Shown here piece after piece: positions 41,494 through 50,114 of a stretch of 64,000 nt of DNA. Below the pieces are notes generated by a model. It worked only from the letters and a program-made list of their open reading frames with translations. It searched no databases and was not told the origin of the DNA. The translations under genes and the position numbers were made by a program. Positions within the stretch are counted from its first letter, which is position 1. The number at the start of each line of letters is the position of its first letter. Origin of the DNA: G964020105 sp964020105 (lineage in GTDB: Bacteria > Pseudomonadota > Alphaproteobacteria > WRAU01 > Hepatincolaceae); contig OZ026535.1 in the NCBI GenBank assembly GCA_964020105.1, forward strand, positions 1,178,001 to 1,242,000. The letters are read 5' to 3'.

Positions 41494-42449
41494 TATTCAA
41501 AAAATCCCCTTAAGTTTATTTTTATTGTAAATCTCTTCCAATAACTGTATTTATCTTGTGGTAATAGCAACATTTTGCAGTTGTTATCATTAAATAGATG
41601 TATTACCCTTGATTCAAAATTACTAAGTTCTGCCTTAGCAACAACTTTTTTATCACGTAAGACATTAACATTTTTAATAGTTCTATCCTCATGCATATCA
41701 AACTGGAGAATGATAGTCGATTTTTGATCTTTCACCTCAGCAACATAGCCAACGCATTTGCTGATTTGATCCTTAATGGTATTTTTTTCTGAATCGCTAA
41801 TATATACATTATTTTCTTTCAGTATATCATTTGGCAGATCAGCAATCTCTGAGCCTGCTTTACCAAGAAAATTATCAAATGTAGCATCTTTTATATTTTC
41901 TTTGCTAAAGACTTTTTTAGGTTGAGCATTTTGACTATCTTCTTTATTTTGTTGATTATTATTTAGAGGTGCTGGGAGCGTTTCAATTTGCTCGTTTTTA
42001 ATGGTTGCCACAGCTGGTTTTATGTCTATAGTTTTTTTTGCCGGCGGATTATTTATTTTAGGTTCAAATTTTTTTGTAGTTATAATTTTTTTTGCTTTAG
42101 GTTGATCATTTTGTAGAAAGTCATTAATTTTTGTGTTATTACGTACATCTTTAGTGGTAGTAGGCTTATTTTTATCACTAAAATCACCTTTTGTTTGTGG
42201 TTTGCTAGCTAGCTTTGGTTTTTCAATTGGTTGCTGTATAATTTGTTGCGGTTTTTCAATTTTTTCCTCAACTGGTAGTTCTTTGGGAATATTTGTTTCT
42301 TTCGGAATTGGTAAATTTTGTTTTAAAGGAGGCAAAGTGGCAAGGGTAATTTTTATAACACTTGGAGAAGGGTTAAGTGATGATAAGGAAACAAATATAG
42401 CAACAGCCACAATATGTATTGCTAGTGAATATATAAAATACTTATTCAT
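41493..42449 (-). CDS. tolA: Tol-Pal system protein TolA
   Basis: This 318-residue protein has one N-terminal membrane helix (YSLAIHIVAVAIFVSLSSL). A long Lys/Pro/Gln-rich periplasmic spacer (about 30-190) includes PIPKETNIPKELPVEEKIEKP in short pieces. The C-terminal TonB/TolA-like domain has two cysteines (KCVGY and NNCKML). It transmits force from the TolQR motor to TolB-Pal. Spacer sequence diverges as expected; identification is secured by position between tolR and tolB. Confidence 0.9.
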   Translation of the reverse strand: MNKYFIYSLAIHIVAVAIFVSLSSLNPSPSVIKITLATLPPLKQNLPIPKETNIPKELPVEEKIEKPQQIIQQPIEKPKLASKPQTKGDFSDKNKPTTTKDVRNNTKINDFLQNDQPKAKKIITTKKFEPKINNPPAKKTIDIKPAVATIKNEQIETLPAPLNNNQQNKEDSQNAQPKKVFSKENIKDATFDNFLGKAGSEIADLPNDILKENNVYISDSEKNTIKDQISKCVGYVAEVKDQKSTIILQFDMHEDRTIKNVNVLRDKKVVAKAELSNFESRVIHLFNDNNCKMLLLPQDKYSYWKRFTIKINLRGFFE

Positions 42450-42450
42450 A

Positions 42451-42861
42451 TTACTCCACTTCAGTAACCAGAGAAATATTTAAAAATCCTAAATTTTTCA
42501 ATCTACTCATAACCGTTATAATTTCTTGATATCTAGCATCTCTGTCCGCCTTTAAAAAAATCTGCGTCTCTTTTTTAGAGGATTTTATTTTATTTTCAAA
42601 CTGACCAAGATTATATTTTTTATTTTCCATATAAATACCTCCTGCTCTATCAAGAGTTACAATAATATTTGTAACTCCTGCATTAGCAAGCGCATTGGGT
42701 GAGGATTTTGGCAAACTAACATCAAAACCACTCTCAAGCATTGGAGCTGTAACCATAAAAATTATTAAAATAACTAGTAATACATCTACAAAGGGAGTTA
42801 TATTTATCTCTGAATTAAATGATTTGCCTCTTCTTCTGCGTGTTCTTGAATTATTATGCAT
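42451..42861 (-). CDS. tolR: Tol-Pal system protein TolR
   Basis: This 136-residue ExbD/TolR protein has one membrane helix with the proton-carrying Asp in ITPFVDVLLVILIIFMV, then a small periplasmic domain ending with SRLKNLGFLNISLVTE. It partners TolQ in the stator that energises TolA. It is separated from tolQ by 3 nt and from tolA by 1 nt. Confidence 0.95.
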   Translation of the reverse strand: MHNNSRTRRRRGKSFNSEINITPFVDVLLVILIIFMVTAPMLESGFDVSLPKSSPNALANAGVTNIIVTLDRAGGIYMENKKYNLGQFENKIKSSKKETQIFLKADRDARYQEIITVMSRLKNLGFLNISLVTEVE

Positions 42862-42864
42862 AAC

Positions 42865-43497
42865 CTATTCCCTTTCAATAATATATAATAATTGCTCTAG
42901 CAATAATCTATGATTTTCATCATATTCTTCTATTTTGCCAGCAAAAAAATTAAAAGCAACAGAAGCAGGTATGGCGACAAATAACCCTAAAGCTGTGGCA
43001 TATAATGCCTCGGCTATACCTGGAGCAATAACTGCTAAACTTGCTGAAGAGGTTTCTCCAATTTTCTCAAAACTGTTAATAACTCCAAGCACTGTGCCAA
43101 ATAACCCTATGAAAGGAGCAGAATTAGCAATGGACGCTAATATTCCTATACCCTTTGCTATATCTGATGTTGCTTGTGATAAAATTATTTCTCCTTGAAT
43201 TCTACTTTCATCAAAATTTTTATTTTTGTTATTTCTTCTACTATCTAAGATAAAATTTGTAAATTTAGCGTAGATAGAGTAATGATTATCTCTAGTATAA
43301 TTTGTGATATCAATCATACTTCTTTTGTTAAATACAAAACTAATTGTTTTATATTCTTTGTTTAGCTTCTGATAAGCTTTATATTTAAATAAAATTAAAG
43401 ACCATGAATATATGGACAAAAGTAATAAAAAAACAAAAACTATCTTATTTATAATACCAGAATTTATAAATGCATATAAGAATCCAAAATTATCCAT
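42865..43497 (-). CDS. tolQ: Tol-Pal system protein TolQ
   Basis: This 210-residue inner membrane proton channel has three helices: about 15-35, then GIGILASIANSAPFIGLFGTVLGVI at about 115-139, and EALYATALGLFVAIPASVAFNFF at about 163-185. It forms the motor with TolR. The start overlaps the ybgC stop by 1 nt. Note that the window also holds a second, unrelated and far larger TolQ/MotA-like protein at 12445-16851. Confidence 0.95.
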   Translation of the reverse strand: MDNFGFLYAFINSGIINKIVFVFLLLLSIYSWSLILFKYKAYQKLNKEYKTISFVFNKRSMIDITNYTRDNHYSIYAKFTNFILDSRRNNKNKNFDESRIQGEIILSQATSDIAKGIGILASIANSAPFIGLFGTVLGVINSFEKIGETSSASLAVIAPGIAEALYATALGLFVAIPASVAFNFFAGKIEEYDENHRLLLEQLLYIIERE

Positions 43498-43952
43498 TAT
43501 TTACTCCCTTTCAAAAACTTAGTACTGTTATATATTATAGATAAATTATTCAACACAGCAAAATCTATTCTTGTTGGCTTTAAGCTCTCATCAACATACA
43601 AAAGATGAGCTTCCATTGTAACTATTAAAATATTTTCAACATAAAAATCATGAAAGAAAATCACGCTGGCTGATTTTAAATTACTAATTGAGGTAATAAC
43701 AACTATTTCTTCATCTATTTTAGCTGGCTTAAGATACTTAGCACTAGTGCTTCTTACTATCCAATTTCCCCCTGTGGAGAATTTAGTTTCACCTAAAAGA
43801 CCCTTAATGATTTTTGAACGTCCTTTTTCAGCATAATTAAAATAATTAGCAAAATAAACTACTCCAGCTACGTCCGTATCTTGATATGTTACGTCTATCT
43901 TTAAAGTACATAAATCAACAATGTATTCAGATGTAAAAGAAGCCCTTTGCAT
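43497..43952 (-). CDS. ybgC: YbgC-type acyl-CoA thioesterase
   Basis: This 151-residue hotdog-fold thioesterase carries the catalytic pattern YQDTDVAGVVYFANYFNYAEKGRS, with the Asp in DTDxxGVVY. It hydrolyses short-chain acyl-CoA or acyl-ACP and is commonly encoded with tolQRAB. It lies 2 nt after ruvB and overlaps tolQ by 1 nt, so the ruv and tol genes form one operon. Confidence 0.93.
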   Translation of the reverse strand: MQRASFTSEYIVDLCTLKIDVTYQDTDVAGVVYFANYFNYAEKGRSKIIKGLLGETKFSTGGNWIVRSTSAKYLKPAKIDEEIVVITSISNLKSASVIFFHDFYVENILIVTMEAHLLYVDESLKPTRIDFAVLNNLSIIYNSTKFLKGSK

Positions 43953-43954
43953 AC

Positions 43955-44977
43955 TTATTCCTCAGTCAATAAATCTGAAATATGATTTTTCTTAGGAGAC
44001 ATCTTAAGATATTTCCAACCAACTTGTGCTATTACTCTTCCCCTTGGAGTTCTTGCAATATAACCATTTTGTATAAGATATGGTTCCACAGTATCCTCTA
44101 TTGTATCTTTACTTTCTCCTAACATTGTAGCAATCGTATCAATACCAACAGGGCCTCCATCATAAAAATCCACAATGGATTTTAGATATTTCCTATCTAA
44201 ATCATCAAGCCCTAATGCATCTATACCAAGCCTTAGTAGAGAGTCTTTTGCTAAAGCCTCATCCACTGTATTTTGTTCTGAAATAGTTAAGAAATCGCGT
44301 ATTCTACGCAACAGGCGATTAGCAATTCGTGGAGTACCACGAGCACGTTTTGCAATTTCAAGTGCTCCTTCATAGTTAATTAGTATTTTTAAGATACTAG
44401 CAGCTCTTAATACTATGTGTTTTAGCTCTTCTACTTCATAAAAGCTAAGCTGCAAAGTAATACCAAAGCGGTCTCTCAAGGGCGCTGAAAGCAATCCATA
44501 GCGAGTTGTGGCTCCTATTAAAGTGAATTTAGGCAAATCAATTCTTAGTGATCTAGCTGTTGGTCCCTCTCCAACAATAAAATCTATTTTATAATCTTCC
44601 ATTGCTGAATATAAAATCTCCTCCACTGGGACAGGCAACCTATGTATTTCATCAATAAAAAGTATTCCCCCTTGCTCTAAATTAGTAATGATAGCAGCTA
44701 AATCCCCTTGCTTGGTTATAGAGGGACCTGAGACATATTTCATACCAACACCCATCTCTGTTGCTATAATTTGTGACAAAGTAGTTTTGCCTAGTCCAGG
44801 AGGTCCATAAAATAAAATATGATCCAAAACTTCTTCCCTTTGTAAAGAAGCCCCTATGAATACTTTAAGGTTTTCCTTTAGTTTTCTCTGACCAACAAAA
44901 TCATCCAACTTAGAAGGACGTATACCAACCTCATGCTCATTATTCTCTAACTCTGGACTTATTAATCTGTTTTTCAT
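43955..44977 (-). CDS. ruvB: Holliday junction branch migration ATPase RuvB
   Basis: This 340-residue AAA+ motor has Walker A GPPGLGKTTL, Walker B LFIDEIH, the sensor GATTRYGLLSAPLRDRFG and the C-terminal winged helix ending RTPRGRV. It drives branch migration with RuvA. It starts 3 nt after ruvA ends. Confidence 0.97.
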   Translation of the reverse strand: MKNRLISPELENNEHEVGIRPSKLDDFVGQRKLKENLKVFIGASLQREEVLDHILFYGPPGLGKTTLSQIIATEMGVGMKYVSGPSITKQGDLAAIITNLEQGGILFIDEIHRLPVPVEEILYSAMEDYKIDFIVGEGPTARSLRIDLPKFTLIGATTRYGLLSAPLRDRFGITLQLSFYEVEELKHIVLRAASILKILINYEGALEIAKRARGTPRIANRLLRRIRDFLTISEQNTVDEALAKDSLLRLGIDALGLDDLDRKYLKSIVDFYDGGPVGIDTIATMLGESKDTIEDTVEPYLIQNGYIARTPRGRVIAQVGWKYLKMSPKKNHISDLLTEE

Positions 44978-44980
44978 ATC

Positions 44981-45604
44981 CTAACTTAGTCCCTTAGCTA
45001 TATAATGCAAGCACTCTTTTATTACTGCCTCTGTGCTAGAATCCTCCATAATAGTTACCCTTACCTTTTCAATAACCTTATTTATCTCAAATTTAGAATA
45101 CCCAAGACCCTCTAGTACAACGGCAGCCTCATTGAAATTAACTCCTCCGTTAGTGTTTCCAATAGATCCAGCAATATAAGGAAACTTTTCAGGTATATTA
45201 AGCACTTTTAGAACCTTACCTTTAAGCTCATTAATAATTCTCTGTGCAACCTTAATTCCAACTCCATTGACAGATTTCAAAGTATTAATATCTTCAAACA
45301 TAATTGCTTTTTGTAAATCCTCTATACTTAATTTAGAAAGCATTAAAAGAGCAATTTTCGCCCCCACCCCCTGCACCTCAAGAAGTAAGTTAAAGGCTTT
45401 TCTTTGTGATAAATCTTTAAATCCATACAAATTGATAGCGTCTTCCTTAACAATAGTCTGAATATATAAAGATATACTATCTCCAAGCTTCAAAGTACTA
45501 GATAAGCTAGCTGGCACTCCAACTAAATAACCAACACCGTTAATATCAATTGTTAAGTTGTCTTCCTCTAATCCATCAACAACACCATTAAGCTTAGCTA
45601 TCAT
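44981..45604 (-). CDS. ruvA: Holliday junction DNA-binding protein RuvA
   Basis: This 207-residue protein has the N-terminal OB fold (MIAKLNGVVDGLEEDNLTID). Tandem helix-hairpin-helix motifs follow (LLEVQGVGAKIALLMLS and LKSVNGVGIKVAQRIINELK). A C-terminal RuvB-binding helical domain is present (AAVVLEGLGYSKFEINKVIEK). It lies 80 bp after ruvC, a gap without other features. Confidence 0.96.
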   Translation of the reverse strand: MIAKLNGVVDGLEEDNLTIDINGVGYLVGVPASLSSTLKLGDSISLYIQTIVKEDAINLYGFKDLSQRKAFNLLLEVQGVGAKIALLMLSKLSIEDLQKAIMFEDINTLKSVNGVGIKVAQRIINELKGKVLKVLNIPEKFPYIAGSIGNTNGGVNFNEAAVVLEGLGYSKFEINKVIEKVRVTIMEDSSTEAVIKECLHYIAKGLS

Positions 45605-45684
45605 AAAAATCCTTTTTTAAAGTATCTTGTGCAATGAATACTACCATAATTCTAAAAAATTAAGCAAATATTAACCATTTAACC

Positions 45685-46155
45685 CTACAAATACTTATGA
45701 TATGTATGACAAAGCGCTATGGAAAGAGCGTCAATAGCGTCATCTTTCACATCTTTAGTGTTGGGCATTACAAGCTTAATCATTGCTTTAATTTGATCTT
45801 TACTTGCATGTCCATTACCAGCTACCACTTTCTTAACAGTAGTTGCTGAATATTCAAATACTTTTAAGCCGTATATAGCAGGCACCATAAGAACAACTCC
45901 TCTTGCGTGACCAAGTTTCAAGGCAGCAAGTGGATTTTTATTCACAAATGTTTCCTCCACAGAAACAACTTGCGGTTTATAATTTTTTATAACCTCTAGT
46001 AAACCTAGATAAATAATATGTAGTCTTTCAGACATATCAAGGGAACTATTAGGATTAATAATCCCACAATCAATGTAGCTAACTGTAGATTTAATAACTT
46101 TAATAACTCCCCAACCAGTAAAATTCAAACCAGGATCAATACCAAGTACTATCAA
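45685..46155 (-). CDS. ruvC: Holliday junction resolvase RuvC
   Basis: This 156-residue endonuclease has the acidic residues of the RNase H-like site: Asp in LGIDPGLNFTGWG, Glu in VSVEETFVNKNP and the C-terminal DVKDDAIDALSIALCH. It starts directly after the unknown membrane gene that precedes it. Confidence 0.96.
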   Translation of the reverse strand: MIVLGIDPGLNFTGWGVIKVIKSTVSYIDCGIINPNSSLDMSERLHIIYLGLLEVIKNYKPQVVSVEETFVNKNPLAALKLGHARGVVLMVPAIYGLKVFEYSATTVKKVVAGNGHASKDQIKAMIKLVMPNTKDVKDDAIDALSIALCHTYHKYL

Positions 46156-47079
46156 TTACTTAAATCCAAGCAAAATTTTATAAAATTCTGGTAAAGCAAC
46201 TATAATAAGTTCCTCTTTGTTTGTTTTCTTAACGCTGGAAAACTCAAAAATAAACTTTTCACACAAATTAAGTGAGCATAAATATGCATAATCTGCCAAA
46301 CTAACATAAAGAGTATGCTCTTTTCCAGAAAATTCTGCTGCCTGAAAAATTATTTTTTGCACTTTCAAAATAGCCTCATATCCAGCTATTTTACTAATTA
46401 ATTCAAGAAAATCAATAATTTCACTATCCGTATATTTAGTCTTAATATACCTTCCTGTTGTTTTGATTGCACTATTTGTATTAGTTCCAGATTTTAAAAA
46501 TTTCTCATCACTGGTTTCCATATTAGGTCTAATTTTTAGATCTTTTGTTGATTTATTTTTTATAGCTTTTTCTTTACCTAAATACTTATACATCAAGATA
46601 TCTTCCTCCACGCTTTCCTCAGGAATATTATCTTCATTTCTGCTATACTTGGTATCTGTATTTTCTACTCTTGCAGTTGAGTTATTTTCTAGTGGTGTTG
46701 TAAGTAATTTTTCTTTGCTAGTATCCTGTGGTATTTTTGCAATCCCATCTGGCTGAGAGAATATTTTTTCATCCAGCACGCTATCCTTATAGCGCTTAGC
46801 CACCTCATCTGAGGAAAAACGACGACTAAGATACATATTTGCCTTCCTCTGCTTTTCACTATATTTTTTATAAAGTAAAGAAGAACCCTGCACTAAAATC
46901 ACAGAACAAATTAATAATGTAATTATTAATATAATCCCATTAAAACTTACAAAACTATCTACTATCTTGGTTGCAAAGCCTATTAATAACAATATAACAA
47001 AGATTACTGCAATCCAAACAGCTTCCTGAGCAGTAATATCTAAGAGAAAATTTTTTAGTAAATCTATAAAATCCATCAA
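46156..47079 (-). CDS. Two-helix membrane protein of unknown function
   Basis: This 307-residue protein has two N-terminal membrane helices (about 21-39 and 47-68). A charged, low-complexity, Lys/Ser/Thr-rich linker spans about 75-210. A compact C-terminal domain (about 213-307, TDSEIIDFLELISKIAGYEAILKVQKI) completes it. No family is recognised. It overlaps yebC by 4 nt (ATGA) and abuts ruvC, so it is certainly translated with them. A role in envelope or DNA processes cannot be inferred. Confidence 0.75.
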   Translation of the reverse strand: MMDFIDLLKNFLLDITAQEAVWIAVIFVILLLIGFATKIVDSFVSFNGIILIITLLICSVILVQGSSLLYKKYSEKQRKANMYLSRRFSSDEVAKRYKDSVLDEKIFSQPDGIAKIPQDTSKEKLLTTPLENNSTARVENTDTKYSRNEDNIPEESVEEDILMYKYLGKEKAIKNKSTKDLKIRPNMETSDEKFLKSGTNTNSAIKTTGRYIKTKYTDSEIIDFLELISKIAGYEAILKVQKIIFQAAEFSGKEHTLYVSLADYAYLCSLNLCEKFIFEFSSVKKTNKEELIIVALPEFYKILLGFK

Positions 47080-47828
47080 CTTACCCTTTCTATCAACTCA
47101 ATATCCATATCAAAGTTGGTAAATACTTTTTGCACATCATCCAAATCTTCCAAGGCAGCAATCAGTTTTAAAATAGAAGTAGCATGCTGTTCATCTTCAA
47201 TTTTAATTTCTATTTTTGGCTGCCATCCTATATAAGAAGAACTACTCTCACACATAAGTTTAGTAGATAAAATATTACTAAGCAGATGTAAATCTTCTAT
47301 CTTAGTAAGAACAATAATCCCATTATCTTCTTCCAAGACATCTTGAGCGCCTTCTTCTATTACGATTTCAAAAATTTTATCAAAAGGCATCTGCACTTTA
47401 CTAAAAGCAATAAAGCCAAATCTATCAAACATAAAATTAACACTCCCACTTTCTCCAAGATTACCCCCCATCTTTGTAAATAATGATCTAACCTCAGAGG
47501 CTGTTCTATTCCTGTTATCGGTAATAGCTTCAACAATCACAGCAACTCCACCTGCAGCATAGCCCTCATATCTAATTTCTTCATAATTCTCACCATCTTG
47601 ATTATTTTGACCTTTTTTAATTGCCCTATCTATATTATCTTTTGGCATATTGTTAGCTTTTGCTTCAGCAATTGCACTCCTTAGCCTTGGATTAGAATCC
47701 ATATCTGCAGATCCCATTTTTACCGCTATGGTAATCTCTTTAATTAACTTGGTAAAAATTTTTCCTCTTTTTTTATCTTGCGCACCCTTTCTGTGCATTA
47801 TGTTCTTAAACTTTGAATGCCCTGCCAT
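47076..47828 (-). CDS. yebC: YebC/PmpR-family regulatory / translation-associated protein
   Basis: This 250-residue protein begins with the family signature MAGHSKFKNIMHRKGAQD and contains NMPKDNIDRAIKKG and YEGYAAGGVAVIVEAITDNRNRT. Family members have been described as transcriptional regulators and, more recently, as translation factors that help polyproline decoding. It commonly precedes ruvC, as here. Confidence 0.95.
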   Translation of the reverse strand: MAGHSKFKNIMHRKGAQDKKRGKIFTKLIKEITIAVKMGSADMDSNPRLRSAIAEAKANNMPKDNIDRAIKKGQNNQDGENYEEIRYEGYAAGGVAVIVEAITDNRNRTASEVRSLFTKMGGNLGESGSVNFMFDRFGFIAFSKVQMPFDKIFEIVIEEGAQDVLEEDNGIIVLTKIEDLHLLSNILSTKLMCESSSSYIGWQPKIEIKIEDEQHATSILKLIAALEDLDDVQKVFTNFDMDIELIERVS

Positions 47829-47848
47829 AGAACTTATTATCCTTTAAT

Positions 47849-48415
47849 TTAATATTGTTTATCTTTAACCCAAGTGATTCTTTCTATTTCCTTGGTTTTT
47901 CTCATAATTCTTCCTACAATAATCATAAATATATGAAGAAAAACTAAAGCAGATAAAATGAAAGTAGTTAGAAAAACATGTACAGAATTTATAAGATTCC
48001 TAAACATATACACCTCCATGCCCCAATTTTTGATATATGTGCTTACAATTTCGATATTATAAATAGGTTGTATGTTAAATAGTCCATAAAAACTATAAGG
48101 ACGGCCAATTGATAGATATCCAAAAATAGGAATTATAAACATTAACATATAGATGAAAATATGAATCAAATGCTCAATGTTTGCCTCAATATGAGTAGCA
48201 GCATAAGATTTAGGAACCTTATTCATAAGTTTCCAGACAATGTTAAGGGAAATAAAAAAGAAAAAAATAGTGCCCAACACTCTGTGATCCATAATATCTG
48301 TGAAAGCCCCCAAGTAAATTAATATTAATAATAACAACCTACTCCAGTGAAAAATTTTTGATAAGCTCGCATATGTTTGATCATTATCAAAAGATTTATT
48401 TTCTTTATTTCTCAT
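47849..48415 (-). CDS. Cytochrome b561-family membrane protein
   Basis: This 188-residue protein has four membrane helices. Likely haem-ligand histidines are in SKIFHWSRLLLL, the HLIHIFIYMLMFIIPIFGYLSIG helix and NSVHVFLTTFILSALVFLHIF. It should transfer electrons from quinol or to periplasmic acceptors. It lies 20 bp before yebC and 9 bp after the YmdB-like gene on the same strand. Confidence 0.82.
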   Translation of the reverse strand: MRNKENKSFDNDQTYASLSKIFHWSRLLLLILIYLGAFTDIMDHRVLGTIFFFFISLNIVWKLMNKVPKSYAATHIEANIEHLIHIFIYMLMFIIPIFGYLSIGRPYSFYGLFNIQPIYNIEIVSTYIKNWGMEVYMFRNLINSVHVFLTTFILSALVFLHIFMIIVGRIMRKTKEIERITWVKDKQY

Positions 48416-48424
48416 AACAATTTC

Positions 48425-49249
48425 CTATTTCATTATATGTATGTTTTCAATATAACCTCCCATTAACACCTGAGAAATCCCTCTACATAGACCATTAAAA
48501 TTATTGATTTCTAAAACCACTCCTGCCAATGTAGCACATTTTACAGAAGGCGTGAGCTTAATTTTAGCAGATTCCTCATCTAAAAAAAACATTTCTATTG
48601 AGGATTCTTTCTCCATGCCAATTACCGAATCATAATCCCCACACATCCCAACATCAGTCTGGTAGGCTGTACCTTTAGGCAATATTCTAGCATCGGCTGT
48701 TGGTATATGTGTATGTGTTCCTAAAACTGCTGAAACCTTACCATCTAAAAAAACACCCATGGCATTTTTTTCTGATGTGGTTTCAGCGTGAAAATCCACA
48801 ATAATTGCATCAATATTATCACCAAGCCTATACTGATGTAAAAAATTTTTCATGAATATAAATGGATTACTATAAGATATTTTTGACTGCATAAAAACCT
48901 TTCCTAACAAATTTAATACTAAAAGTTTTTTATCAAGAACATTATAAATCGCAAAACCAACTCCCTCTGCTTCATGATAATTTGCTGGCCTAAGCAACTG
49001 CGGCTGAGTTTTTATATACTCGCAAATATCCCTATTCTTAAAAGCATGGTTACCCAAAGTAATAACGTCAACTCCACAGGAGAAAAGTTGTTCGCATATC
49101 TTAGATGTAATACCAAATCCATGGGCAGCATTTTCACCATTAACTATCACAAAATCTAGTGCCATTTTAGTTTTCAAAGTAGCAATATTTTCCAATACAA
49201 CTCTTCTCCCAGCCTTACCAACTATATCACCACAAAACAATATCTTCAT
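48425..49249 (-). CDS. YmdB-family metallophosphoesterase (TIGR00282 type)
   Basis: This 274-residue phosphodiesterase has metal-binding motifs LFCGDIVGKAGR, NGENAAHGFGI, LGNHAF, VDFHAETTSEK and LGTHTHIPTAD, in family order. Relatives hydrolyse 2',3'-cyclic nucleotides. The ATG at 49249 begins the conserved MKILFCGD. A TTG six codons upstream is also open and is close to an AGGG. Confidence 0.9.
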   Translation of the reverse strand: MKILFCGDIVGKAGRRVVLENIATLKTKMALDFVIVNGENAAHGFGITSKICEQLFSCGVDVITLGNHAFKNRDICEYIKTQPQLLRPANYHEAEGVGFAIYNVLDKKLLVLNLLGKVFMQSKISYSNPFIFMKNFLHQYRLGDNIDAIIVDFHAETTSEKNAMGVFLDGKVSAVLGTHTHIPTADARILPKGTAYQTDVGMCGDYDSVIGMEKESSIEMFFLDEESAKIKLTPSVKCATLAGVVLEINNFNGLCRGISQVLMGGYIENIHIMK

Positions 49250-49291
49250 ATCACACTTATAAAACAAACCCTAATTACATTATCAATTGTA

Positions 49292-49873
49292 TTATTTTAT
49301 TCTCTTAGCTGTCAAAATATTTGATATATCACTTACAACCATATCAAGAGGAAAATCTCCTTTATCTGTCTCTATAAACTTAACTTCTTGAAAATCATAT
49401 GCTAAACCAACATACAAACACTTATGTGCTACTGTCCTATAATAATTAAGGGTACTATCGTAATAACCTCCCCCATAACCAACTCTATTGCCAAAACTAT
49501 CATAGGCAAGCAAGGGAGCTAGAATTAAATCTGGCAAATAGTCCTCTCCATCAACTACTTCAGGAATTGCAAAGCAATTTTTTACTAAGTTTTCTGAAAA
49601 AGTACTGAATTTAAGAATTTTACTTCCTTTCTGAAGAGCAGGAAGCAAAACATTATGTTTTTTTTCTTTAAGATATTCCAATATGGGCAAACAATCTATT
49701 TCCTTACGAAAGGGATAATAACCAGCAATATTTTTATATTGTGAAAAATAATATTGCTTATAAATTTTTTGAAAATTAATAAGCAACCACTCAGAAGAGC
49801 TTGCTATTTCTTTTTTGGAAAGAAGCAATCGCCTTTCTAGTAAAGTTTTTCTTAGTGTTGCTTTATTATTCAT
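49292..49873 (-). CDS. ygfA: 5-formyltetrahydrofolate cyclo-ligase
   Basis: This 193-residue enzyme returns 5-formyl-THF to the folate pool using ATP. Motifs are LRKTLLERRLLLS at the N-terminus, GYYPFRKEID, PDLILAPLLAYDSFGNRVGYGGGYYD and LAYDFQEV near the end. The start is 19 nt past a structured-RNA candidate. In many proteobacteria this gene is co-transcribed with 6S RNA. Confidence 0.93.
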   Translation of the reverse strand: MNNKATLRKTLLERRLLLSKKEIASSSEWLLINFQKIYKQYYFSQYKNIAGYYPFRKEIDCLPILEYLKEKKHNVLLPALQKGSKILKFSTFSENLVKNCFAIPEVVDGEDYLPDLILAPLLAYDSFGNRVGYGGGYYDSTLNYYRTVAHKCLYVGLAYDFQEVKFIETDKGDFPLDMVVSDISNILTAKRIK

Positions 49874-49891
49874 AATAACTTACCATAAGAA

Positions 49892-50048
49892 AAGTGAAGC
49901 CAAAAGATCGTCGCAATAGAGATTCTGATAGGCCTTTTTAAAAAAAGCTAAGCCATATAATAATCCAACAGAATTAACAGAGACGGCTCTATCAAAAATG
50001 ATTTGTAGCCAAAAGAAAAAATATTCCTAACAAATCTCTCAGCTCCCT
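49892..50048 (-). ncRNA. ssrS: Structured RNA candidate, probably 6S RNA
   Basis: A transcript from the promoter at 50055-50083 would start near 50048. It closes by GGAGCT pairing with GGCTTC (6 bp with G-U). Then AGAGATTTGTTAGG pairs with CCTATCAGAATCTCT (13 pairs, one bulge, one mismatch). The inner part holds GGCT...AGCC around an ATCA/TGAT hairpin. Length is about 157 nt, and its position directly before the cyclo-ligase gene is that of ssrS. No intrinsic terminator follows, also as for ssrS-ygfA. Not confirmed by covariance. Confidence 0.5.
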
Positions 50049-50054
50049 AATAAA

Positions 50055-50083
50055 ATTATATTATATTATTGCCTTCTTTACAA
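50055..50083 (-). promoter_or_regulatory. Promoter of the 6S RNA candidate
   Basis: On the minus strand, TTGTAA (50078-50083) and a perfect TATAAT (50055-50060) are 17 nt apart, pointing at a start 7 nt downstream at about 50048. That is exactly where the predicted RNA closing stem begins. Confidence 0.55.
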
Positions 50084-50114
50084 CAGTTTCTAAGATAATT
50101 ATGTGTCCTTGAAA

